Notes under the pieces: model-generated
Told to the model about the DNA's origin: nothing
Databases searched by the model: none
The model's input: the letters and a program-made list of their open reading frames with translations, nothing else
Part shown: positions 1 to 6,890 of the stretch, in pieces
How positions within the stretch are numbered: position 1 is the stretch's first letter
How the letters are laid out: each line of letters begins with the position of its first letter
Assembly (NCBI GenBank): GCA_000437915.1
Contig: FR900999.1
Location: 335,855 to 387,872, forward strand
Source of the DNA: Subdoligranulum sp. CAG:314
GTDB lineage: Bacteria > Bacillota > Clostridia > Christensenellales > CAG-314
Reading direction: 5' to 3'
Length of the DNA stretch: 52,018 nucleotides
Translations under genes and position numbers: made by a program

Positions 1-218
1 TCCCTTTCGACAAGGCAAGTCCTTTCATCACAAGCGGTTTGCGTTTGGGAACGCCGAGCGTGACGACGAGGGGCATGAAGGAGCCTGAGATGAAGATTAT
101 CGGAGAAGTGATTGCCGATGTAATCAAACGAAGGGAAGACGCTCTTGACGAAAGCAGGGAAAAGGTTCTTGCGCTCACCGAGAAATTTCCTCTTTATGCA
201 AACGATATAATAGAATAA
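1..218 (+). CDS. glyA: Serine hydroxymethyltransferase, C-terminal fragment (5' end outside window)
   Basis: This is the last 72 codons of an open frame entering from the left edge (frame begins at base 3, stop TAA 216-218). GlyA is the PLP enzyme that interconverts serine and glycine while loading one-carbon units onto tetrahydrofolate. The visible segment carries the family's C-terminal signature TSGLRLGTPSVTTRG followed by MKEPEMKIIGE, with the substrate-binding Arg in the GLRLGTP part. The rest is the terminal helix. The PLP lysine lies outside the window. A strong intrinsic terminator follows 8 bases after the stop, so this gene ends its own transcription unit and is separate from the isc operon downstream. 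Confidence 0.93.
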   Translation, partial: PFDKASPFITSGLRLGTPSVTTRGMKEPEMKIIGEVIADVIKRREDALDESREKVLALTEKFPLYANDIIE

Positions 219-225
219 GCTTTTT

Positions 226-253
226 AAAGGCAGACAGAAAGGTCTGCCTTTTG
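226..253 (+). terminator. Intrinsic terminator after glyA
   Basis: AAGGCAGAC and GTCTGCCTT form a perfect 9-bp stem around a 6-base loop, followed by a short T run. It separates glyA from the isc promoter. Confidence 0.85.
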
Positions 254-320
254 AATTGTAAAAAAACTGTACCGTCAAAAAGGCGATTGGACGAAATTTT
301 TTGTATCGATATCAAATCGT

Positions 321-349
321 TTGACAATATTATTTAGTGGATTTATACT
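321..349 (+). promoter_or_regulatory. Sigma-A promoter of the isc operon
   Basis: The -35 TTGACA (321-326) and -10 TATACT (344-349) have a 17-bp spacer. This is one of the best consensus promoters in the window. The start of transcription would be near 356, about 25 bases before the chosen iscR-iscS start. Confidence 0.85.
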
Positions 350-352
350 AAA
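333..352 (+). promoter_or_regulatory. Inverted repeat overlapping the -10, candidate Rrf2/IscR operator
   Basis: TTTAGT (333-338) and ACTAAA (347-352) form a perfect 6-bp dyad with an 8-base centre, directly over the -10 of the isc promoter. A bound dimer there would block RNA polymerase. The first gene of the operon carries an Rrf2 DNA-binding domain, so autorepression is the natural reading. The arm spacing is a sequence observation; the identity of the binding protein is inferred. Confidence 0.5.
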
Positions 353-380
353 CACAGTAATTTGATAGGAATTGAACGCC

Positions 381-1967
381 ATGAAAATGTCAACGAAAGC
401 CCGATACGGCTTGTATGCCTGCGCAAAGCTGGCGCAGGATTACGACAAAGGTTTTATCAGCACAACGGAGCTTGCAAACGCAATTTATGTATCCGACGGC
501 TATTTGGAGCAGATTGTTTCTTTGCTTAAAAAGGAAGGAGTGGTGCTTTCTCAAAGGGGAGCATTCGGCGGCTACAAGCTGTCTGCCCCTCCTTCGGAAA
601 TATCCGTGGGCAGAGTTTTGCGCGCGGTGGAGGACAATCTCGAAATTGTGGACTGCCTTTCCAACGGATGCAGCAACAACAACTGCAATTGCGTCACAAA
701 GGGATTGTGGAGTGATTTGTATCGTCAGATAAACATTTATCTCGATTCCGTATCATTGGCTCAGTTGATAGATACGACGAGAAAAAATCGCGTTTATCTG
801 GACCATGCCGCGACCACTCCGTGCGACGACGACGTTATTGTTGCCATGATGCCGTTCTTCAACGAAAATTTCGGCAATTCGCACAGTCAGCATTCCTTCG
901 GCAGGGACGCGATGAGTGCTGTTGACTCGGCGAGAAAACAGGTTGCCGACGCGCTGGGAGTCAAACCCAATGAAATTTACTTCACGGGTAGCGGTACGGA
1001 AGCGGACAACTGGGCTTTGAAGGGCGCGGCGTTTGCGAGAAAGGATAAGGGAAAGCACATTATCGTTTCCGCAATAGAGCATCACGCAATCCTCAATTCC
1101 GCCGAATGGCTGAGAAAACAGGGATTTGACGTATCTTATCTCGGGGTCGACGAATACGGAAAGGTTAAAACCGACGCGCTTAAAGAGCTTATGCGCCCCG
1201 ATACCGTACTGGTCAGCGTCATGCTTGCCAACAACGAAATGGGCACGATACAGCCGATAAAGGAAATTGCCGAAATCGTGCACGGGCGCGGAAGCATACT
1301 GCACGTCGACGCGGTGCAGGCATTCGGCGCGCTGCCGGTAAAGCCCAAGGAACTGGGGGCAGATTTGCTTACCGTTTCCGCTCACAAGTTTTACGGTCCC
1401 AAGGGCATAGGCGCGCTGTATATAAGAAACGGCCTGCATATCGACAAATTGGTTGTCGGCGGCGGTCAGGAGCGCTCCATGCGCGGCGGCACGACCAATG
1501 TGCCCGCGGTTGTTGGCATGGGATATGCGGCTCAAAAAGCCGTTGCCGAGATGGAAAAAAATTCCGCGTATGTCGCGTCGCTGAGGAATAAATTCGTCAA
1601 ACGCGTTCTGGAAGAAATTCCGTTCGTCAAATACAACGGACACCCGACGGACAGATTGCCGTCAAACGCCAATTTTTCTTTTGAGTTTGTGGAGGGAGAA
1701 AGTCTGTTGATGCTGCTTGACCTGGCGGGCATAGCAGTTTCCAGCGGCTCGGCGTGTTCAAGCGGTTCTTTGGACCCGTCCCACGTTCTGCTCGCAATGA
1801 ACGTAGACATTGTGCTTGCGCACGGTTCAATCAGGTTTTCTTTCGGAAAGCACAACACGGAAGCGCAGGTGGATTACGTCGTTGACAAATTGAAGGAAAT
1901 AGTCGAAAGGCTGAGAAAAATGTCGCCTTTGTTTTCACTCAAAGAAGGAGAAATAAGAAATGTATAA
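381..1967 (+). CDS. Fusion protein: Rrf2/IscR-type regulator joined to cysteine desulfurase IscS
   Basis: One uninterrupted 528-residue frame. Residues 1-135 are an Rrf2-family regulator starting MKMSTKARYGLYA, with a winged helix and cysteines at 92, 97, 102 and 104, close to the [2Fe-2S] ligands of IscR (92, 98, 104). About five residues after the usual Rrf2 ending, a complete class V aminotransferase-fold desulfurase begins with VYLDHAATTP. It has the PLP lysine K336 in SAHKFYGPKG and the persulfide cysteine C459 in GSACSSGS. The enzyme half would take sulfur from cysteine and pass it to IscU, encoded next with an 8-base overlap. I chose ATG 381 because AGGA lies 10 bases upstream and Rrf2 proteins start this way; a TTG at 372 is an alternative. 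In most genomes these are two genes. Both active centres look intact, so this is not a decayed copy. Confidence 0.9.
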   Translation: MKMSTKARYGLYACAKLAQDYDKGFISTTELANAIYVSDGYLEQIVSLLKKEGVVLSQRGAFGGYKLSAPPSEISVGRVLRAVEDNLEIVDCLSNGCSNNNCNCVTKGLWSDLYRQINIYLDSVSLAQLIDTTRKNRVYLDHAATTPCDDDVIVAMMPFFNENFGNSHSQHSFGRDAMSAVDSARKQVADALGVKPNEIYFTGSGTEADNWALKGAAFARKDKGKHIIVSAIEHHAILNSAEWLRKQGFDVSYLGVDEYGKVKTDALKELMRPDTVLVSVMLANNEMGTIQPIKEIAEIVHGRGSILHVDAVQAFGALPVKPKELGADLLTVSAHKFYGPKGIGALYIRNGLHIDKLVVGGGQERSMRGGTTNVPAVVGMGYAAQKAVAEMEKNSAYVASLRNKFVKRVLEEIPFVKYNGHPTDRLPSNANFSFEFVEGESLLMLLDLAGIAVSSGSACSSGSLDPSHVLLAMNVDIVLAHGSIRFSFGKHNTEAQVDYVVDKLKEIVERLRKMSPLFSLKEGEIRNV

Positions 1968-2331
1968 TCAGAAAGTTATGGATGTTTTTGCAAATCCGCA
2001 CAATGTAGGCGTGATTGAAAACGCCGACGGCGAAGGCGTTGTGGGCAATCCCACCTGCGGCGACATCATGAAAATCACGCTCAAAATCGAAAACGACAGA
2101 ATAGTGGACGCCAAATTTCAGACATTCGGCTGCACCGCCGCCATTGCCACAAGCAGCACTGCAACCGATATGATTATCGGCAAAACGCTTGACGAGGCGT
2201 TGAAAATAACCAACGCGCAGGTCGTGGAGGAGCTTGAGGGGCTTCCGCCGCAGAAGCTTCATTGCTCGGTGCTTGCGGAAGAGGCTATAAAAAAAGCAGT
2301 CGAGGATTACAAAGCCAAGCAGAATGCCTGA
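1960..2331 (+). CDS. iscU: Iron-sulfur cluster scaffold protein IscU/NifU N-terminal type
   Basis: A 123-residue scaffold on which [2Fe-2S] and [4Fe-4S] clusters are built from sulfur delivered by the desulfurase. The three invariant cluster cysteines are C33 (NPTCGD), C58 (FGCTAAIA) and C102 (KLHCSV), together with the assembly aspartate D35. The length fits a stand-alone IscU; there is no C-terminal NifU thioredoxin-like domain. The start overlaps the end of the regulator-desulfurase gene by 8 bases, and an AAGGAG ribosome site lies just upstream inside that gene, which suggests translational coupling and a fixed ratio of donor to scaffold. No ferredoxin or chaperone genes follow, so this is the short isc operon typical of Clostridia. 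Dedicated clients in this window include IspG and IspH. Confidence 0.95.
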   Translation: MYNQKVMDVFANPHNVGVIENADGEGVVGNPTCGDIMKITLKIENDRIVDAKFQTFGCTAAIATSSTATDMIIGKTLDEALKITNAQVVEELEGLPPQKLHCSVLAEEAIKKAVEDYKAKQNA

Positions 2332-2409
2332 ATGGAATAATATGGCAGATTTGTGCCGTTTAAAAACGCGCTTTCTCCAAAAACTAATACAAGGAGGAGG
2401 TGTAACGCA

Positions 2410-2535
2410 ATGAAGGTAAGTTCTTTCTTGGCGGTGCTTACGTTGGGCGCCGTTGCAGGCGTGATGATGTCGGAGTACAGTCCCGAAATCAAGAAAATGC
2501 TCAAAAAAGGCAAGCAGCAGCTTGGCGGCAACTGA
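2410..2535 (+). CDS. Small membrane peptide, 41 residues, unknown function
   Basis: This short frame follows an unusually strong Shine-Dalgarno (AGGAGGAGGTG, 2392-2402) and is closed by a terminator, both arguing that it is real. The product starts MKVSSFLAVLTLGAVAGVMM, one membrane-spanning segment of about 18 residues, then a short basic tail (EIKKMLKKGKQQ) that should sit at the cytoplasmic face. No signal peptidase site or cysteine is evident. It lies 78 bases downstream of iscU with no obvious promoter of its own, so it is probably the last gene of the isc operon. I do not recognise a family; the layout resembles small YtxH-like membrane peptides, but the match is too short to claim. Confidence 0.7.
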   Translation: MKVSSFLAVLTLGAVAGVMMSEYSPEIKKMLKKGKQQLGGN

Positions 2536-2542
2536 ATCCGAC

Positions 2543-2576
2543 AAAAAGGAAGGCTGAAATCGGCTTTCCTTTTTTA
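2543..2576 (+). terminator. Intrinsic terminator of the isc operon
   Basis: AAGGAAGGC and GCTTTCCTT pair (one G-T wobble) around a 7-base loop and are followed by a run of T. It ends the isc unit just before the ruvX promoter. Confidence 0.8.
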
Positions 2577-2587
2577 GTATAAAAGAA

Positions 2588-2616
2588 TTGTGTTATGCGG
2601 GATTTTCTGTTACAAT
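2588..2616 (+). promoter_or_regulatory. Sigma-A promoter of ruvX
   Basis: TTGTGT (2588-2593), 17-bp spacer, TACAAT (2611-2616), preceded by TGT, an extended -10. The leader before ruvX would be only about 10 bases. Confidence 0.7.
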
Positions 2617-2632
2617 ACTAAAAGGTGAAAAA

Positions 2633-3046
2633 ATGGGCAGAATTGTGGCGTTGGATGTGGGCGACGCCCGCATAGGAATTGCGGTGTCCGACCCCATGAA
2701 AATAGTTGCCAATCCTTTAAACACGCTTTTCAGAAAAAAAACGGACGAGGATTTTGAAGAAATAGCGCGTATCGTCAGAGAGCAGGACGCCGAGCTTGTC
2801 GTTTGCGGACTGCCCAAAAGCATGAACAATCAGGAAAATGCGCAGACGGCAAAGACAAGGGAGTTTGCGGAAAAGCTGAAAAGCTATATTTCGGTGCCCG
2901 TTAAATTTTTCGACGAGCGACTTACGACGGTGTCGGCGGAGCGCGCTCTTATCGAGGGCGGAGTGCGGCGCGAAGACAGAAAAAACGTCATCGACAAGGT
3001 GGCGGCGACAATGATATTGCAAAATTATCTGGCTTATATAAATTGA
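2633..3046 (+). CDS. ruvX: Holliday junction resolvase-like protein RuvX (YqgF)
   Basis: A 137-residue RNase H-fold protein of the RuvX/YqgF family, linked to pre-16S rRNA 5'-end maturation and possibly junction resolution. It opens with the family core IVALDVGDARIGIAVSDP, has the GLP strand (VVCGLPKSMN) and the late acidic motifs FFDERLTT and DKVAA. The length is standard. ATG 2633 is preceded by AAAGGTGA. The next gene (DUF1292) starts 30 bases after the stop, an adjacency common in Clostridia. The usual upstream alaS and IreB genes are absent here; the isc operon takes their place. Confidence 0.93.
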   Translation: MGRIVALDVGDARIGIAVSDPMKIVANPLNTLFRKKTDEDFEEIARIVREQDAELVVCGLPKSMNNQENAQTAKTREFAEKLKSYISVPVKFFDERLTTVSAERALIEGGVRREDRKNVIDKVAATMILQNYLAYIN

Positions 3047-3075
3047 GCCGATGTTTATTTAATCGGAGGTATATA

Positions 3076-3477
3076 ATGAACGAAGAAAAAATCGATGTCA
3101 ACGGTCTGGACGAAGACCTGGTTGTTCTTACGACCGACGACGGAGTGGAACACAATTTTTATCACGTGGCGACGGTTGACTACAAAAACGAGTGGTACGT
3201 TTTCTTTCAGCCGGCGGAGGAAATTCCCGACATCGACGACGACGAGGTGGTGATTTTCCGTCTTGAAGAGGATGAAAACGGAGAGGATTTGTTTGTGCCA
3301 ATAGAGGACGAAAATCTCCTCAACGAGGTTTATGAGGAGTATGTCCGTATGGCGGAGGAAGAGGACGAGTGCGGCTGCGGTTGCGGCTGCCACGAGGACG
3401 GCTGCGACTGCGAAGCAGAGGAAAATCAGGACGCCTGCCGCTGCCGCGACGGCAAATGCGATTGTTCGGGAAATTGA
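3076..3477 (+). CDS. DUF1292 protein with a cysteine-rich C-terminal tail
   Basis: A 133-residue acidic protein. Residues 1-95 follow the DUF1292 (YrzB) pattern: a small beta-rich domain with DDGVEHNFYHVATVDYKNE and the conserved VVIFRLEEDE. Its function is unknown; it is usually encoded next to ruvX, as here. The unusual part is the tail: ten cysteines in about 35 residues, arranged as CGCGCGC, CDC, CRC and CDC among Asp, Glu and one His. The CxC spacing resembles metallothionein-like binding of soft metals. ATG 3076 follows AATCGGAGGT. A strong terminator comes directly after the stop. Confidence 0.88.
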   Translation: MNEEKIDVNGLDEDLVVLTTDDGVEHNFYHVATVDYKNEWYVFFQPAEEIPDIDDDEVVIFRLEEDENGEDLFVPIEDENLLNEVYEEYVRMAEEEDECGCGCGCHEDGCDCEAEENQDACRCRDGKCDCSGN

Positions 3478-3482
3478 CAGAG

Positions 3483-3506
3483 AGGGACGGTTTACCGTCC
3501 CTTTTT
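3483..3506 (+). terminator. Intrinsic terminator after the DUF1292 gene
   Basis: AGGGACGG TTTA CCGTCCCT is a perfect 8-bp hairpin followed by TTTT. Confidence 0.88.
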
Positions 3507-3556
3507 GACGGGCGGAAACGGCAGCAATTTTTTTTGCGCTAATTGGTTTTAATCGT

Positions 3557-3585
3557 TTGCCAATTGAAGAGCCTTGTGGTATAAT
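3557..3585 (+). promoter_or_regulatory. Sigma-A promoter of the rpsB operon
   Basis: TTGCCA (3557-3562), 17-bp spacer, TATAAT (3580-3585), with TGG just before the -10 (extended -10). It leaves a leader of about 107 bases before rpsB; that leader has short self-complementary stretches such as CCTTTTGAAAGG (3628-3639). I do not recognise a known r-protein binding motif. Confidence 0.85.
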
Positions 3586-3698
3586 GTGCAAGGTTTATTA
3601 CGCACCCGCGTCTGTCCTGCGGTTGTGCCTTTTGAAAGGTAAAAGCGGGAGCTATGGAGCGGGGAGGAAACTAAAACAAAAAAGGAGAAGAACAAAAA

Positions 3699-4613
3699 AT
3701 GGCAGTGGTTTCTATGAAACAGCTTCTGGAAGCGGGCGTTCATTTCGGACACCAGACCAGAAGATGGAATCCCAAAATGAAAAAGTACATCTACTCGGCA
3801 AGGAACGATATTCATATTATCGACCTGCAACAGACCGTACAGCTTGCCGAAGAAGCTTACAATTTTGTGCGCGAAATTGCGGCGGAGGGCAAATCCGTTT
3901 TGTTTGTCGGCACAAAAAAGCAGGCTCAGGCGGCGATTAAGCAGGAAGCCGAAAGATGCGGGATGTACTATGTCAACAACAGATGGCTCGGAGGCACTCT
4001 TACCAACTTCAAAACCATCAAAACGAGAATCGAGCGTCTGAACAAAATCAATCAGATGGAAAAAATGGGCGAGTTCGACCTGCTTCCCAAAAAAGAGGTT
4101 GCCGGACTCAGAGCCGAGAGGGACAAGCTTGAAGCCAATCTCGGCGGTATCAAGGATATGAAAACCATGCCGGGCTGTATGTTCGTTGTGGACCCCAAGA
4201 AAGAAGCGATAGCGGTTGCCGAGGCGCGCAAGATGGGCATTCCCATTGTTGCTACCGTGGACACCAACTGCGACCCTGACGAGGTTGACGTGGTTATACC
4301 GGGCAACGACGACGCCATAGGCGCTGTCAAAATCATGGCGGCAATCATTGCAAACGCGGTTATCGAGGCAAAAGAGGGCGTAGTGCTTTCTATAAACACG
4401 GAGGAGGTGCTTGCCGAGGCGGCGACTCTCGAAGCTGAAGTTCTCGCGGAGGAAAAAGCCAAAGCGGAATCCAAGCCCAAGAAAAGAAAATACGATGAAA
4501 ACAAAATAGAGGAAGCCAAAATCGAGGAGCTCAAAAAGCAGGACGAAAAGGCTTTCGTAGCGCAGGAAACAGAGGAAAAGGCGGAAGCCGAATCCGAAGA
4601 AAAGGCGGAATAA
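3699..4613 (+). CDS. rpsB: 30S ribosomal protein S2
   Basis: Structural protein of the small subunit, starting with the family hallmark MKQLLEAGVHFGHQTRRWNP. It also has FVGTKKQAQ, NNRWLGGTLTNF, the coiled-coil insertion near residues 100-150, and DTNCDPDEVDVVIPGNDDA. At 304 residues it is about 60 longer than most S2 proteins. The extra part, from about residue 240, is a Glu/Lys/Ala-rich tail likely to be helical or disordered. A GGAG ribosome site lies upstream of ATG 3699. EF-Ts follows 12 bases after the stop, the near-universal pair. Confidence 0.98.
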   Translation: MAVVSMKQLLEAGVHFGHQTRRWNPKMKKYIYSARNDIHIIDLQQTVQLAEEAYNFVREIAAEGKSVLFVGTKKQAQAAIKQEAERCGMYYVNNRWLGGTLTNFKTIKTRIERLNKINQMEKMGEFDLLPKKEVAGLRAERDKLEANLGGIKDMKTMPGCMFVVDPKKEAIAVAEARKMGIPIVATVDTNCDPDEVDVVIPGNDDAIGAVKIMAAIIANAVIEAKEGVVLSINTEEVLAEAATLEAEVLAEEKAKAESKPKKRKYDENKIEEAKIEELKKQDEKAFVAQETEEKAEAESEEKAE

Positions 4614-4625
4614 AGGAGTTTAATT

Positions 4626-5294
4626 ATGGCAAATTTCACTAACGCGGACGTCATGGCTCTTCGTCAAAAGACGGGAGTCGGCATGATGGACTGCAAAAAA
4701 GCGCTTGTAGAGACAAACGGAAATATTGACGAGGCTATAAAATATCTCAGAGAAAAGGGTATGGCTACCGCCTCGAAGAAGGCTGACAGAATCGCAGCCG
4801 AAGGCATAGTGGACAGCTATATCCACATGGGCGGAAAAATCGGCGTTCTCATAGAGGTAAACTGCGAGACGGATTTCGTTGCGAGAAGCGAACAGTTCGT
4901 TGAGCTGGTTCACAATCTGTGTATGCAGATTGCCGCCGCAAAGCCCTTGTATGTCAGAAAGGAAGATGTTGAAGCCGAAAAGCTTGCAGAGGAGAGAGAA
5001 ATCCTTTTGGCTCAGGCTAAAAACGAGCCTAATCCCAAGCCTGCCGCCGTCATCGAAAAGATGGTAGAGGGCAGAATAAACAAGTATTACAAGGAAGTGT
5101 GCCTGCTCGAACAGGATTACGTCAAGGACAGCTCCAAGACGGTTACCGCTTTGATAAACGAAGCCGTCGCCGCTATCGGAGAAAAAATAACGGTCAGAAG
5201 ATTTGTCCGTTACGAAATGGGCGAGGGGCTTGAAAAGAGACAGGACAACTTTGCGCAGGAAATTCAGGAACAGCTTGAAAGCGTAAAGAAATAA
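4626..5294 (+). CDS. tsf: Elongation factor Ts
   Basis: Guanine nucleotide exchange factor for EF-Tu. The N-terminal UBA-like domain (residues 3-40) has LRQKTGVGMMDCKKAL; the core carries ADRIAAEG, the NCETDFVAR motif that contacts EF-Tu, and a C-terminal helical end. At 222 residues it is the compact form, shorter than the roughly 280-290 residues of E. coli and B. subtilis, so part of the second core subdomain is reduced. AAAGGAG precedes ATG 4626. It is co-transcribed with rpsB; a hairpin after the stop may trim read-through into pyrH. Confidence 0.97.
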   Translation: MANFTNADVMALRQKTGVGMMDCKKALVETNGNIDEAIKYLREKGMATASKKADRIAAEGIVDSYIHMGGKIGVLIEVNCETDFVARSEQFVELVHNLCMQIAAAKPLYVRKEDVEAEKLAEEREILLAQAKNEPNPKPAAVIEKMVEGRINKYYKEVCLLEQDYVKDSSKTVTALINEAVAAIGEKITVRRFVRYEMGEGLEKRQDNFAQEIQEQLESVKK

Positions 5295-5312
5295 TTTAAA
5301 TTTTATTTTTGC

Positions 5313-5345
5313 AGTGGGAGCATTTCGATTTATGTTCCCACTTTT
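5313..5345 (+). terminator. Terminator-like hairpin between tsf and pyrH (partial attenuator)
   Basis: GTGGGAGCAT (5314-5323) pairs with ATGTTCCCAC (5332-5341) with one wobble, then only TTTT before GCAAA. The short U run and close downstream ribosome site suggest partial termination within the operon. Confidence 0.6.
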
Positions 5346-5364
5346 GCAAAGCGGAGGTTTTCTT

Positions 5365-6066
5365 ATGCCCGTATACAAGAGAATTTTAATAAAAATCAGC
5401 GGGGAAGCACTGGCGGGCGAATCCGGTTTCGGTCTTAGCGACGACAGCATTGCCAATTTGGTCGAACAGATAAAAACGCTTAACTCCGCAGGCGTGGAAA
5501 TAGGCGTTGTTATCGGCGGCGGAAATTTCTGGAGAGGCAGACAGGGCACGAATATGGACAGGTCTACCGCCGACCATATGGGTATGCTTGCGACGGCGAT
5601 AAACGCGCTTGCTCTTCAAGACGCTCTCGAACAGAAAGGGGTGCCGACAAGGGTGCAGACGGCGCTTACAATCACGCGCGTGGCGGAGCCTTATATTCTC
5701 CGCAAGGCGCTGCGACATCTGGAAAAGGGCAGAGTTGTCATTTTCGGCTGCGGCACCGGCAATCCTTACTTTTCCACCGATACGACGGCCGCTCTGCGCG
5801 CGGCGGAAATTCATGCCGAAATTCTGCTTTGCGCCAAAAATATAGACGGCATTTATGATTTTGACCCCAAATTGGTGCCAAACGCCAAAAAATATGATAG
5901 AATATCATATATGGAAGTCATAAAGCAAGAGTTGAAAGCGCTTGACACGACAGCGATTTCCATGTGCAAGGAAAACAAAATTCCCATACTCGTTTTTGAC
6001 GGAAGAAAGCCCTGCGGTATCGTAAACGCAGTTGAAGGCAGAGACGTCGGTACGGTGATTGAGTAA
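5365..6066 (+). CDS. pyrH: UMP kinase
   Basis: Hexameric bacterial UMP kinase making UDP from UMP and ATP, feeding pyrimidine, cell-wall and lipid precursors. The 233-residue product has the amino acid kinase fold signatures RILIKISGEAL, VIGGGNFWRG, DHMGMLATAINAL and the late CGTGNPYFSTDTTAALRA and KNIDGIYD. The start ATG 5365 has GGAGG eight bases upstream and gives MPVYKRILIKISGE; a longer reading from 5314 lies across the hairpin and has no ribosome site. Its position between tsf and frr is the usual Bacillota order. Confidence 0.97.
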   Translation: MPVYKRILIKISGEALAGESGFGLSDDSIANLVEQIKTLNSAGVEIGVVIGGGNFWRGRQGTNMDRSTADHMGMLATAINALALQDALEQKGVPTRVQTALTITRVAEPYILRKALRHLEKGRVVIFGCGTGNPYFSTDTTAALRAAEIHAEILLCAKNIDGIYDFDPKLVPNAKKYDRISYMEVIKQELKALDTTAISMCKENKIPILVFDGRKPCGIVNAVEGRDVGTVIE

Positions 6067-6092
6067 AAAATATAAATGAGGAGATTTGAATT

Positions 6093-6668
6093 ATGGATTA
6101 TCAACACCCTGCGATAGAACAGCTTTTTCTCGGACTCGAAGAAGGGATTTTCAAGGCTGTGGACTATATGAAGTCGGAATATTCGCTTGTGCGTCCCGGA
6201 CGCGCAAACCCTAAGCTTCTGGAAAGGATTTACGTCGATTATTACGGTACCAACACTCCCGTGCATCAGATGTCCAACATATCCTCTCCGGAACCGAGAC
6301 AGCTGGTAATCACGCTTTGGGACAAAAGCATGCTGGGAAAAGTGGAAAAGGCGATTCTTGCCGCCAATATCGGGGTTACGCCCCAAAACGACGGCACGGT
6401 CATACGTCTTACCTTTCCCGAATTGACCGAGGAGCGCCGCCGCGAATATGTAAAAAACGCCAAAAAGCTGGCGGAGGACACCAAGGTTGTGGTAAGAAAC
6501 GCCCGCCGCGACATCATGGACGGTCTTAAAAAAGCCAAAAACGATAAAATCGTGTCGGAAGACAGTATAAAGGATTTCGAGGAAGAGGCTGAAAAAATCG
6601 TTTCCAAAGCTATCGAAAACATCGATTCGCTGGCGAAAGAAAAGGAAACGGAAATTATGGCCGTATGA
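6093..6668 (+). CDS. frr: Ribosome recycling factor
   Basis: RRF splits post-termination ribosomes with EF-G. The 191-residue product has the tRNA-like two-domain signatures VRPGRANPKLLERIYVDYYG, a beta domain with ISSPEPRQLVITLWDKS, and the C-terminal helix with ARRDIMDGLKKAKND. The length is normal, with a slightly long N-terminus. GGAG precedes ATG 6093. Its last codons overlap the next small gene by four bases (ATGA). Confidence 0.97.
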   Translation: MDYQHPAIEQLFLGLEEGIFKAVDYMKSEYSLVRPGRANPKLLERIYVDYYGTNTPVHQMSNISSPEPRQLVITLWDKSMLGKVEKAILAANIGVTPQNDGTVIRLTFPELTEERRREYVKNAKKLAEDTKVVVRNARRDIMDGLKKAKNDKIVSEDSIKDFEEEAEKIVSKAIENIDSLAKEKETEIMAV

Positions 6669-6880
6669 TTTCGGACGGGAGCGACAATGAGGCGCTTATC
6701 GGTCTTGAAGCAAAGGATTGCTTTGAACTGCTGGACAAAAGAGGCTTGAAATATACCGCCGAAACTTTGACCGACAAAAAAGCCGGAGCTTTTGACAAAG
6801 AATTGGTTATTGCGGTCAGAGAAAGGGAAAACTATTTGCATATTATCCTGGGACGGTTTGATTTTTCCGTCCGTAAATGA
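6665..6880 (+). CDS. Small PASTA-like protein, unknown function
   Basis: A 71-residue frame overlapping frr by ATGA and ending 10 bases before uppS, so it is tightly embedded in the operon. The sequence reads like a half PASTA repeat: LIGLEAKDCFELLDKRGLKY (helix with a hydrophobic face), then ETLTDKK, then strands LVIAVRERENYLHIILGRF. Small proteins with this outline occur in Clostridia, and I recall no assigned function. No signal peptide, membrane segment or cysteine pair is present beyond C19. The fold assignment is an inference from pattern only. Confidence 0.65.
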   Translation: MISDGSDNEALIGLEAKDCFELLDKRGLKYTAETLTDKKAGAFDKELVIAVRERENYLHIILGRFDFSVRK

Positions 6881-6890
6881 GAGGTGGCGT

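Noticed and set aside
753..1643. A 296-codon minus-strand frame over iscS
   Set aside because: It is antisense to the desulfurase domain, which has all active-site motifs, and has no ribosome site or family pattern.
3370..3474. Separate metallothionein gene
   Set aside because: The cysteine-rich segment is in frame with the DUF1292 domain, with no own start or ribosome site.
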